A stretch of 64,000 nt of DNA from Marinihelvus sp963695135 (GTDB lineage: Bacteria; Pseudomonadota; Gammaproteobacteria; Xanthomonadales; SZUA-36): positions 744,001-808,000 of the forward strand of contig CAVOGA010000001.1 in NCBI GenBank assembly GCA_963695135.1, read 5' to 3'. The position numbers and the translations under genes are program-made. Below are positions 34,728-43,400 of the stretch, in pieces. The notes below the pieces were generated by a model that had not been told where the DNA came from, made no database searches, and worked only from the letters and a program-made list of their open reading frames with translations. Position 1 is the stretch's first letter, and every line of letters starts with the position of its first letter.

Positions 34728-35087
34728 TCAGACGGAGAAGGAAGAGCCGCAGCCACAGGTCGTGGTCGCGTTCGGATTGCGGATCACGAACTGGGCGCCC
34801 TGCAGGTTTTCCGTGTAGTCCACCTCGGCGCCCATAAGGTACTGGAAGCTCATCGGGTCGACCACCAGGGTGACGCCGTCGTTGGTGATCTGGATGTCGT
34901 CCTCGGCGCTTTCCTCGTCAAAGGTAAAGCCGTACTGGAAGCCGGAGCAGCCGCCGCCGGAAATATAAACGCGCAGTTTAAGCTCCGGGTTGGCCTCTTC
35001 CATGATCAGTTCCATCACCTTGCGCGCGGCGGCGTCGGTGAACACCATCGGGGGCGGGGCTGCGGCGGTTGTCTGCGTTTCGCTCAT
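34728..35087 (-). CDS. erpA: Iron-sulfur cluster insertion protein ErpA
   Basis: A-type carrier that delivers Fe-S clusters to apo-enzymes. It has 119 residues and the three cluster Cys in GGGCSGF and TTCGCGSSF, plus YGFTFDEE and VDPMSFQYLMG. The ATG at 35087 gives the normal N terminus; a longer frame upstream is rejected. Divergent from hemJ, whose product class also supports haem metabolism. Confidence 0.92.
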   Translation of the reverse strand: MSETQTTAAAPPPMVFTDAAARKVMELIMEEANPELKLRVYISGGGCSGFQYGFTFDEESAEDDIQITNDGVTLVVDPMSFQYLMGAEVDYTENLQGAQFVIRNPNATTTCGCGSSFSV

Positions 35088-35140
35088 GGTGCCCAATATG
35101 GCGTCTATCGCGCCGGAATTCAATCAGCGCGGCGCGGGTC

Positions 35141-35169
35141 GTGACAGGCGGTCGGGCCATCGTTACACT
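35141..35169 (+). promoter_or_regulatory. Sigma-70 promoter for hemJ
   Basis: GTGACA (35141-35146) and TACACT (35164-35169) lie exactly 17 bases apart, about 30 bases before the hemJ ATG, in the short erpA-hemJ divergent gap. Confidence 0.55.
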
Positions 35170-35198
35170 GCCAGCGCTACTCCTAGGACGTCCCCCGC

Positions 35199-35615
35199 AT
35201 GCTCTGGTTAAAAGCCTTCCATATTATTTTCATGGTCACCTGGTTCGCCGGCCTGTTCTACCTGCCGCGACTGTTCGTCTACCATGCGATGACTGACAGC
35301 GAGGCGACCTCGGCGACCCTCAAGGTCATGGAACGCAAGCTGCTGGTGATGATGCACCTTGGCGGCGTGCTGACCGCGCTGTTCGGCATTGCGCTGATCG
35401 TGCAAACGCCGGCCTGGCTGCAGATGGGCTGGCTGCACGCCAAGCTGACCCTGGTCCTGATCCTGGTGATCTATCACATCATGTGCTGGCGCATGGTGGG
35501 TACGTTTGCCCGCGATGAAAATCAGCGCAGCCATGTCTGGTACCGGTGGTTCAACGAGGTGCCGGTGCTGTTCCTGATCGCCATCGTGCTGCTGGCCATA
35601 CTGAAACCGTTCTGA
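35199..35615 (+). CDS. hemJ: Protoporphyrinogen IX oxidase HemJ
   Basis: A 138-residue integral membrane protein with four helices; the start MLWLKAFHIIFMVTWFAGL and FYLPRLFVYH are the HemJ signature, with the conserved His of helix one. It oxidises protoporphyrinogen IX in haem synthesis when HemG and HemY are absent. It converges with cysQ, 12 bases away. Confidence 0.92.
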   Translation: MLWLKAFHIIFMVTWFAGLFYLPRLFVYHAMTDSEATSATLKVMERKLLVMMHLGGVLTALFGIALIVQTPAWLQMGWLHAKLTLVLILVIYHIMCWRMVGTFARDENQRSHVWYRWFNEVPVLFLIAIVLLAILKPF

Positions 35616-35627
35616 GCAGGAACCGCC

Positions 35628-36431
35628 TCAGACGGCAAGGTTCAGCCGGTCAAGCCAGCCCGCATCCGGGTCACCCATGACGACAAACCAGGGGTTGAGG
35701 ATATCTTCCTCCTGGTTGTAGGCCAGCGCGTTTCCGTCCAGGGTGACGACCCGGCCGCCGGCGGCTTCCACCACGGCCTGGGCCGCGGCCGTGTCCCACT
35801 CCGAGGTCGGCCCCAGGCGGGGGTAGAGGTCGGCGGCGCCCTCCGCCACCAGGCAGAACTTCAGTGAGCTGCCCATGCTGACCATGTCATGGGCGCCGAT
35901 GGGCGCCAGGCAGGCTTCCAGCGCCGGGTTGGCGTGGGAGCGGCTGCCGACCACCACGGGGATTTCGGGTGCCGGCCGCCGGGTCTGGATGCGCCGGGCC
36001 GGCTCTGAACCGTCCTGCAGCCAGGCGCCTTCGCCCACCACGCCAAAGTAGGTTTTCTGACGCACCGGCACATGCACGATGCCGAGCCGCGGCTGATGTG
36101 CGTCAATCAGCGCGATGTTGACCGTGAACTCGCCATTGCGGTTGATGAATTCCTTGGTGCCGTCCAGCGGGTCGATCAGCCAGTAGCGGCTCCAGGACAG
36201 GCGCTCGGCCGCGCTGATGTGGCCGGACTCCTCGGACAGCACGGGGATGTCCGGGGTCAGGGTCGCCAGGGCCTCGGTGATGACCTGGTGACTGGCCAGG
36301 TCCGCCTGGGTCAGCGGTGAATTATCGTCCTTGGTGACCACGTCAAAATCGCGTTGATAGACCTCCAGGATGGCATCGCCGGCCCGGCGGGAGAGTTGCA
36401 CAAGTCCGGACAGCAGTGCGGTGAGTTCCAT
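35628..36431 (-). CDS. cysQ: 3'(2'),5'-bisphosphate nucleotidase CysQ
   Basis: A Li+-sensitive Mg2+ phosphatase that hydrolyses PAP from sulfate assimilation. The 267-residue protein shows LSEESGH, WLIDPLDGTKEFINRNGEF (metal-binding DPLDGT) and WDTAAAQAVVEAAGG. It follows nudE by 6 bases and shares the unit with a second IMPase-fold gene, hisN. Confidence 0.92.
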   Translation of the reverse strand: MELTALLSGLVQLSRRAGDAILEVYQRDFDVVTKDDNSPLTQADLASHQVITEALATLTPDIPVLSEESGHISAAERLSWSRYWLIDPLDGTKEFINRNGEFTVNIALIDAHQPRLGIVHVPVRQKTYFGVVGEGAWLQDGSEPARRIQTRRPAPEIPVVVGSRSHANPALEACLAPIGAHDMVSMGSSLKFCLVAEGAADLYPRLGPTSEWDTAAAQAVVEAAGGRVVTLDGNALAYNQEEDILNPWFVVMGDPDAGWLDRLNLAV

Positions 36432-36437
36432 GGCGGA

Positions 36438-36992
36438 TCAGTCCGGCGCGCGGTTGGCGAGGTAGTCGCGGGCGATGTAGAGGGCGGCGATCGAACGGCC
36501 CTCGGTACAGTCCGGCCGCGCCGTGAGTTTGTGCAACTCGGCCAGGGGCCAGGGCACAACTTCCAGCTCTTCCGGTTCATCGCCCTCCAGGCGGCTCGGG
36601 TACAGGTCCCGGGCCAGCACCACGTGGGTCACGTGGGTCATGTAGCCCGGCGCCAGGCTGAGGGCGGTCAGTTCTTCGAGCTCACGCGCCGCGAAGCCGG
36701 CTTCTTCCTGCAGTTCGCGCTGGGCGGCTTCGAGCAGGCTCTCGCCGGGCTCCAGGCGGCCCTTGACCAGGCCCAGCTCGTAGTGATGCAGGCCGGCCGC
36801 GTATTCGCGCACCAGCAGCACCGTGTCATCGTCGCGCATCGGCACCACGATCACCGCGCCCAGGCCCTGGCTTTTCAGGCGCTGGTAGTGGCGCCGCTCG
36901 CCGTTGGAAAACTCCAGGTCCACCTGTTCGATGCGAAACATCTTGCTGGGGTCCAGCTCGCGGCGGCCGTGAATTTTAGGAAGTTGACTCAT
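36438..36992 (-). CDS. nudE: ADP compounds hydrolase NudE
   Basis: A NUDIX enzyme that hydrolyses ADP-ribose, Ap3A and NADH in E. coli. It has 184 residues; the nudix box is GRLEPGESLLEAAQRELQEE followed by AGF, and the NudE-type start MSQLPKIHGRRELDPSKMF is present. Its ATG overlaps the hisN stop (ATGA). nudE beside cysQ is common in gammaproteobacteria. Confidence 0.92.
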   Translation of the reverse strand: MSQLPKIHGRRELDPSKMFRIEQVDLEFSNGERRHYQRLKSQGLGAVIVVPMRDDDTVLLVREYAAGLHHYELGLVKGRLEPGESLLEAAQRELQEEAGFAARELEELTALSLAPGYMTHVTHVVLARDLYPSRLEGDEPEELEVVPWPLAELHKLTARPDCTEGRSIAALYIARDYLANRAPD

Positions 36993-37786
36993 GCAATGGG
37001 CTCCAGGGCTGCGGCCAGTTCGCGGTGCAGGGCGGCGTTGGCGCTCAGTACGGAACGGGTGGCCAGGGTGGGCCGGGCGCCGTCCAGGTCCGTGAATACG
37101 CCACCGGCCTCCTCCACCAGCACCGACAGCGCGGCAATGTCCAGGATGTTCACATCCGATTCGATCACCGCGTCCAGCTGGCCGGCGGCAAGGCGGTGGT
37201 AGTGGTAGTAATCGCCATAGCCGCGCAGCCGGTTGACGCGGGCCACCACGCGCCCGAGGGATGCCCAGGCGGCCGGGTCGCGGGCCATGCGGGTCAGGTT
37301 GCCAACGGAAATCTGGGCGGCCTCGATGGTGTCGGCTGCCTCGTTCACCCGCAAGCGCTGGTCGTTTAACCAGGCGCCGCGGCCCCGGGCGGCCCAGGCC
37401 AGCTCATTCATGGCCGGCGCGCTGCTGACCCCGAGAATGATTTCCCCTTTATGCATCAGGGCAATCTGGGTGGAGAACATGCCGGTGCCCTTCACAAAAC
37501 TCTTGGTGCCATCGATCGGGTCAACCAGCCACAGGAATTCCGCATCCGGCTGGTCCTTGCCGTACTCCTCGCCGTAGATTCCGTGCTTCGGAAAGGCGTC
37601 CCCAAGCACCGCGCGAATCGCCAGCTCCGCCTCGCGGTCGGCGATGGTGACCGGGGTCTGGTCCGCCTTGATTTCGATGTCGAACTCGCCGCGGTAGCGG
37701 TTCAGGATCGGCACGCTGGCGGCCCGGGCAGCCTCCCTCGCGGTGGCGAGCGCCTGGTCGACAAAGGTCTCGGATAGTGACGTCAT
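36989..37786 (-). CDS. hisN: IMPase-family phosphatase, histidinol-phosphatase (HisN) type
   Basis: A 265-residue Mg2+ phosphatase with GEEYG (metal Glu), LVDPIDGTKSFVKG and SDVNILDIAALSVLVEEAGG. The YGDYYHYHRLAAG segment is typical of the HisN-like branch, which dephosphorylates histidinol phosphate, but inositol monophosphatase activity cannot be excluded. I use the ATG at 37786; the longer frame crosses the divergent promoter region. First gene of hisN-nudE-cysQ. Confidence 0.8.
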   Translation of the reverse strand: MTSLSETFVDQALATAREAARAASVPILNRYRGEFDIEIKADQTPVTIADREAELAIRAVLGDAFPKHGIYGEEYGKDQPDAEFLWLVDPIDGTKSFVKGTGMFSTQIALMHKGEIILGVSSAPAMNELAWAARGRGAWLNDQRLRVNEAADTIEAAQISVGNLTRMARDPAAWASLGRVVARVNRLRGYGDYYHYHRLAAGQLDAVIESDVNILDIAALSVLVEEAGGVFTDLDGARPTLATRSVLSANAALHRELAAALEPIA

Positions 37787-37853
37787 GGGGTGGTCGCTTG
37801 CATGGCCGGATGGCGCTCGCCATGATAGCAGAAGCCCACAGTACGAGACCCCG

Positions 37854-39209
37854 ATGACCCCCAGCAACAACGACATCCGCGAGCGCGATCTCGCGGTGCT
37901 CTGGCACCCGACCACGCAGATGAAGGACCACGAATGGCTGCCGCTTTTGCCGGTGCGCCGCGCCCGGGGCGTGTGGCTGGAGGACTTTGAAGGCCGGCGC
38001 TATATCGATGCGATTTCGTCCTGGTGGGTGAACCTCTTCGGCCACGCGAATGAGCACATCAGTGCCGCCGTGGCGCGGCAGGCGCAGAGCCTGGAACACG
38101 TGATTCTTGCCGGGGTAACGCATGAGCCGGCGGTGCGCCTGGCCGAGCGGCTGGTGGCGCTGACGCCGGCCAACCTCGACCGGGTGTTCTACGCGGACTC
38201 GGGCTCCGGCGCCGTCGAGATTGCGCTGAAGATGAGCTATCACTACTGGCTTAACCAGGGTGAGACCGGCCGCAACCGGTTCGTGACCCTGACCAACAGC
38301 TACCACGGTGAAACCCTGGGCACCCTGGCGGTCGGTGATGCGGGGCTGTTCAAGGAAGCCTACGAGCCGCTGCTGATGCAGTCGCTGTTCGCCCCGAGCC
38401 CCGATTGCTTCGGCATTCCGCCGGAGCAGCACGAGGCGCATGCGGCTTCGAAGCTCGCGGAGCTGGAAGACATCCTGAAGGCGCATGCGGGCGAGGTCAG
38501 CGCGGTAATCATCGAGCCGCTGGTGCAGTGCGCGGGCGGCATGCGCATGTATCCGCCCTCGTGGATTCGCGGCCTGAGGGCGGTCTGCGACCGGCAGCAG
38601 GTGCATTTGATCGCCGACGAGATCGCGGTCGGCTTCGGGCGTACGGGCACGATGTTCGCCTGTGAGCAGGCCGGTGTTTCGCCGGATTTCATGTGCCTGT
38701 CCAAGGGTCTCACCGGCGGTTACCTGCCCATGTCGGCGGTGCTCACCAGCGAACAGGTCTACCAGGCCTTCTACGATGAATACACCAGCCTGCGCGGCTT
38801 TCTGCATTCCCACAGCTATACGGGCAATGCCCTGGCCTGCGCTGCGGCACTGGCCACCCTGGAGCTGTTTGACGCGTCCCCGGTGCTGGAACAGAACCGC
38901 CACACGGCGCGCCTGATGCGCGACGCGGTCGCCGACCTGGAAGAGCACCCCCACGTGGGCGAGATCCGCCAGACGGGCATGATTCTCGCCATGGAAATGG
39001 TCGCCGACCGGGAGACCATGCAAGGCTGGGACTGGACCGAGCGCCGCGGCATGCGGGTTTACCAGCACGCCATGGAAAATGGCGTGCTGCTCAGGCCGAT
39101 CGGCAACGTGGTCTATTTCATGCCGCCTTATGTCATTAACGAATCGGAAATTGCCCGCCTCGCGGAGGTCACCCGCGGCGGCATTGATCGGGCGGCGGGG
39201 CTGGCATGA
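37854..39209 (+). CDS. bioA: Adenosylmethionine-8-amino-7-oxononanoate aminotransferase
   Basis: PLP enzyme of biotin synthesis that uses SAM as amino donor to make DAPA. The 451-residue chain has WHPTTQMKDH at the N terminus, ADSGSGAVEIALKMSYHYW, YHGETLGTL, ADEIAVGFGRTG and the PLP lysine in CLSKGLTGGYLPMSAV. The ATG at 37854 is chosen because an upstream extension overlaps hisN. No other bio gene is in the window; rsmE follows with an ATGA overlap. Confidence 0.93.
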   Translation: MTPSNNDIRERDLAVLWHPTTQMKDHEWLPLLPVRRARGVWLEDFEGRRYIDAISSWWVNLFGHANEHISAAVARQAQSLEHVILAGVTHEPAVRLAERLVALTPANLDRVFYADSGSGAVEIALKMSYHYWLNQGETGRNRFVTLTNSYHGETLGTLAVGDAGLFKEAYEPLLMQSLFAPSPDCFGIPPEQHEAHAASKLAELEDILKAHAGEVSAVIIEPLVQCAGGMRMYPPSWIRGLRAVCDRQQVHLIADEIAVGFGRTGTMFACEQAGVSPDFMCLSKGLTGGYLPMSAVLTSEQVYQAFYDEYTSLRGFLHSHSYTGNALACAAALATLELFDASPVLEQNRHTARLMRDAVADLEEHPHVGEIRQTGMILAMEMVADRETMQGWDWTERRGMRVYQHAMENGVLLRPIGNVVYFMPPYVINESEIARLAEVTRGGIDRAAGLA

Positions 39210-39943
39210 GAATCTCGAGGATCCATACGGACCAGGCGCTGGCGCCGGATTCGGAACTGCTCATCGAGCAGCGTGCCGGCCACTACCTGGCGCGGGTACT
39301 GAAACTTCGCGCCGGTGATTCGCTGGTGCTGTTCAACGGGGACGGTTTTGATTACGCCGCTGAACTCCTGGCGATAAAGCGGGACGAGGTGAGTGTGCGG
39401 GTCAACGCGCGCCTGCCGGCGGCGGCGGAGTCGCCGCTTAGCCTGACCCTGGTGCAGGCGGTTGGCAAGGGTGACCGCATGGATTACAGCCTGCAAAAGG
39501 CCACCGAGCTTGGCGTGACCCGCGTCCAGCCCGTTTTCAGCGCGCGCACCGAGGTGCGTCTCACGGGCCCGCGGCTGGAAAAACGCATGGCGCACTGGCG
39601 GGGTGTGCTGGTCGCAGCCTGTGAACAAAGTGGCCGCGCCACCTTGCCGGAGCTCGCCCCCGCCCTGGGCCTGGAGGAGTGGCTGGCGCTGCCTTCAAGC
39701 GAGGTCCGCTTCGTGCTGGACCCGCGCGCTGAACATGACCTGGCCGCCGCGGAGGAGCCTGCGGCGGGCGCAGCCGTGGTGATCGGGCCCGAGGGCGGCT
39801 TCACGGAACAGGAAATGCAGCAGCTGGCGCTGGCCGGGGTTCGGGCGGTTCGCCTGGGGCCGCGGGTTTTGCGCACGGAAACCGCCGGACCGGCTGCGAT
39901 TACCGTGCTGCAGGCCTTGTTTGGGGATTTTGCGCCGGACTGA
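39206..39943 (+). CDS. rsmE: 16S rRNA m3U1498 methyltransferase
   Basis: SPOUT-class methyltransferase of 245 residues modifying U1498 of 16S rRNA. The N-terminal PUA-like part starts MRISRIH and contains HYLARVLKLRAGD. The C-terminal knot has KGDRMDYSLQKATELGV, VIGPEGGFTEQE and the SAM-binding end LGPRVLRTETA. Coupled to bioA, as often seen, and it converges with chpC. Confidence 0.95.
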   Translation: MRISRIHTDQALAPDSELLIEQRAGHYLARVLKLRAGDSLVLFNGDGFDYAAELLAIKRDEVSVRVNARLPAAAESPLSLTLVQAVGKGDRMDYSLQKATELGVTRVQPVFSARTEVRLTGPRLEKRMAHWRGVLVAACEQSGRATLPELAPALGLEEWLALPSSEVRFVLDPRAEHDLAAAEEPAAGAAVVIGPEGGFTEQEMQQLALAGVRAVRLGPRVLRTETAGPAAITVLQALFGDFAPD

Positions 39944-39984
39944 AAAAGGCCGGGCCGCCGGTGACCGGGCGTGCCGGATCCGGC

Positions 39985-40446
39985 TCAGCGCGAATAGACC
40001 GCCTTTTCTATCGTCAGGGCAAGCGCGTCCAGGTCCGGTATGACCGCGGCCTGGTCCTCGACGGTGACATGGCTGAAAACGCCTTCCGGTGTCTCGCCGC
40101 CGGTCTCGATGAGGTTGGCCGGTGTGACATTTTTCAGGCGCGGCAGGCCGTCCACCAGCAGGCCGAGGTGCAGGACGCTGGACGCCATGCTCAGGGTTTT
40201 GACGATCAGGACGCGCGCCCGTGGCGGGACCGAGTAATCATCGCTGAGACCGGCCAGCATGCCGAGGTTCACCACGGGAATCTGCCAGCCGTTCCAGCGG
40301 ACTTCCCCCAGCAGCCAATCCGGGCCCTCGTGAAAGGGCTCCGGGTCATTGTAGTTAATCACCTCGGCAATCATGCTGCCGGGAACCAGCACGCCGCCGC
40401 CCGGCATTGGCGCCAGCAGTGCGCGGACTTCGTTCTCGTTGGCCAT
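39985..40446 (-). CDS. chpC: CheW-domain protein, ChpC-like
   Basis: A 153-residue single CheW domain (LVPGSMIAEVINYNDPEPF; GEVRWNGWQIPVVNLGML). It should couple receptors to the kinase ChpA. It is the last gene of the Chp operon, 1 base after the chpA stop, in the place ChpC holds in Pseudomonas. chpB, the methylesterase normally between the two, is absent. Confidence 0.8.
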   Translation of the reverse strand: MANENEVRALLAPMPGGGVLVPGSMIAEVINYNDPEPFHEGPDWLLGEVRWNGWQIPVVNLGMLAGLSDDYSVPPRARVLIVKTLSMASSVLHLGLLVDGLPRLKNVTPANLIETGGETPEGVFSHVTVEDQAAVIPDLDALALTIEKAVYSR

Positions 40447-40447
40447 G

Positions 40448-43400
40448 TCAGTTCCTCGCCTCGGTGAGCAGGCGATCTACTTCGGCGAGCAGTTCGTCTT
40501 CCCGGTACGGCTTGGTCAGGTATGCGGTAGCGCCGGCCTGCATGGCCCGGTCCTGGTGTTTCTGTCCTGCGCGGGAAGTGATCATCATGATTGGTGTCTG
40601 GCGGAAGCGGCCGTCATCGCGGACCCGTTCGGTCAGTTCATAACCGTCCATGCGGGGCATTTCGATGTCGAACAGCATGATGTCCGGTGTGCGGTCCTGC
40701 AGCTGTTCCAGCGCGTCAACGCCGTCCCGCGCAGTGATCACTTCAAAATCACGGCTTTCCAGTACCCGGGAGGTGACCTTGCGCATGGTGATCGAGTCGT
40801 CGACCACGATCACCAGGCGTTTGCCACTGTTCACGGGCACGTAGGCGCTTTCATCCGGGGTCGCCACGCCGTGGATCAGCGCGCGGCGGATCATCGGGCC
40901 CGGATCAAGAATGACCATGACCTCGCCGTCACCGGAAATCGAGCCGCCAAGCACACCGGCCACGCTGCTGATCTGGGGGCCGACCGGCTTGATCACGACC
41001 TCGCGGTGGGGCAGCAGGTTCGGCGCGCGAATCGCGGCCTTCTGCTCGCCGGCGCTGAGGATCAGCAGGGAGACATTGTCCTTGCCCAGCGGTGTCGGGC
41101 GTTCACCCAGCAGGGGTTCGATATCGAGTATCGGGTATTCCTGGCCGGCGAAGCGGTAGCGGGGCTCGTCGTTCTCCAGCAACTTGCGGTAATCCTTAGG
41201 CATGATGCGGGATACGCCGACCACGCTGGACAGGGGCAGCAGGTACTTGGCGTCCCCTGCCTCCAGCCCGATGGCCTGCATGATCGCCAGGGTGAAAGGA
41301 ATACGAATTGTGAACTGGGTTCCCTGGCCCGGTTCCGAATCGATTTCCAGCGAGCCGCCAATCTGCTTGATGTCGCTGTTGACCACGTCCATGCCGACGC
41401 CACGGCCGGCGACCTTGGTGATGGACGAGGACGTAGAGAAGCCGCTGTCCATCATGAAGGCGTAAAGCTGCTGGCGGGTCGGCTCGGCGCCTTCGTCGAG
41501 CAGACCGCGCTCTACGGCCCGTTTCTGGATGGCATCCAGGTTGATGCCGCCACCATCATCAGCGATGCGGATCACGAATTCCGTCGCTTCAGATTCCACG
41601 GTGATCGTGATCAGTCCCTCTGCGGGTTTGCCCAGCTCACTGCGACGTTCCGGCGCCTCGATGCCATGCGCAACGGCGTTGCGCATCATGTGCTCAAGCG
41701 GCGTCGTGATGTGCTCCAGCACGTTGCGGTCCAGTTCGTCGCTGCTGCCGACCATCTGGACCTGCAGCCGGGCCTGCTTGTGTTCGTCCTTGGCGGCACC
41801 GCGAACAATGCGTCGCAGGCGCGGCGCCACGGAGGCAAAGGGCACCATGCGGGTCTTCATCAGCCCTTCCTGCAACTCGGTCGAGACGCGCGACTGGCGG
41901 GTCAGGAGTTGCTCGGAGGCGCGCAGGTTTTCCTCGGCCATTTCCTGCAGGCTCAGCAGGTCGGCGACGGACTCCTGCAGACTCCGGGTGGCCTGCTGCA
42001 ACGCGGAAAACTGGTCGAGTTCCAGCGGGTCAAAGCTGTCGCCCTGACCGGCGGACATGTCCGGATAGTTGGCCCGGATCTGCGCCTCGATCTCGATGTC
42101 CATTTTGCGGAACTGTTCGCTGAGCCGGTCGATGGTCTCATCGAACTCGGCCAGGTTGCCCTTGAGCTTGCCGATCTGCTGTTCGAGGCGCGAGCGGTAA
42201 ATGCTGACCTCGCCGGAGGCGTTCACCAGCCGGTCAAGCAGCTCTGCGGGCACCTTGATGGACCCGCCGGTCATGGTCTCGTCGGCATCCGCCGGGGTTT
42301 CCGCCGCGCGTGCGGCGGGTGGCTCTGCGACCGGCTGCGGGGTTCTGTCCTGCTCTGCCGGCGGGGCCGATGCTTCGATTTCCTCGGGACTGAGCGTGAT
42401 GCCGTCAAGTGCGGCGATCTGCTGCTTCAGCAGTCCCAGTGAGGATCCGGCGTGCGGGATTCGTCCAGCCTGGACCTCGTCTACCCAGCCCAGCAGCCGG
42501 TCACAGGCTTCTTCCAGCACCTGGACGGCGGACAGGGTCGGGCTGCTGGTGCGGTCCGCAATGCGCTCAAGCAGGGATTCCATCTCGTGACTGTAGTCGC
42601 CGATGGACATGAGTCCCGCCATGCGGGCGCCACCCTTGAAGGTATGAATTTCCCGCTGGAGTTCCTGCACCCAGTTGAGATCGTCGAGGTTGTCGCGCCA
42701 GTGGTTCAGGGCGGTTTCGCCGCGCTCCAGGACCTCTGCGGCCTCTTCCAGGAAGATGCCGACGATTTCCTCGTCCAGCTCCTCGAGGGTTTCGCCGGGC
42801 GCTTCGGCAGCAACCGGCTGCGGCTCCGGGGCGGCCGGCGGTGGAACGAAGGGCTCCGGCGCGGCTTCGCGCGGCATGTCCGCCGGGGAAGGTGCTTCAT
42901 CCGGAACACGGGGTTCCGCGAAAGACGGTTCCGCCTGGTGCTCGCCGGCGGCCCCGGGCGGCTCCTGCGGCCCGGCATCGACGCTTTCCGCGGTTTCGAC
43001 AAAATCGACCGCTGCCGGCTCCGGTTCCGGTTCCGGTTCGGGCTCCGGCTCCTGATCGGTCAGTTCGGGTTCTGTTTGGATCGTTTCGAAAGACGCCTCG
43101 GCGGGCGCTTCGATGGGCTCTTCGACGGTTGTTTCCGGCTCGTCGCGGCTTTCTTCTTCACCGAAAATCGCGTGACCCGGGTCAAATACCGGCTTGTCCT
43201 CCGGCACGGCAGCCGCGGGCCGGCCAAGCCCAACATCCGGACCGTCGAACTGGGGCGCCAACGCTTCCAGCTGGTCGATCAGCTCCTGCTGTTCCTCCGC
43301 GGGGCTGAGATCCCCGGCGCCATCGAGGCGTTCCAGCCGGTTCTGCAGCTGTCCAACCGCGCTGATCACCGTGAACATGGCGTCCGGCGTATAGTCTTTA

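Noticed and set aside
39944..39985. Possible terminator for the Chp operon after chpC
   Set aside because: A run of five T exists on the minus strand at the rsmE end, but no stable stem sits directly before it.
40373..42442. A 689-codon open frame on the plus strand opposite chpA
   Set aside because: It has no domain pattern, no ribosome site and mirrors a certain ChpA kinase coding region; long antisense frames are expected in GC-rich DNA.
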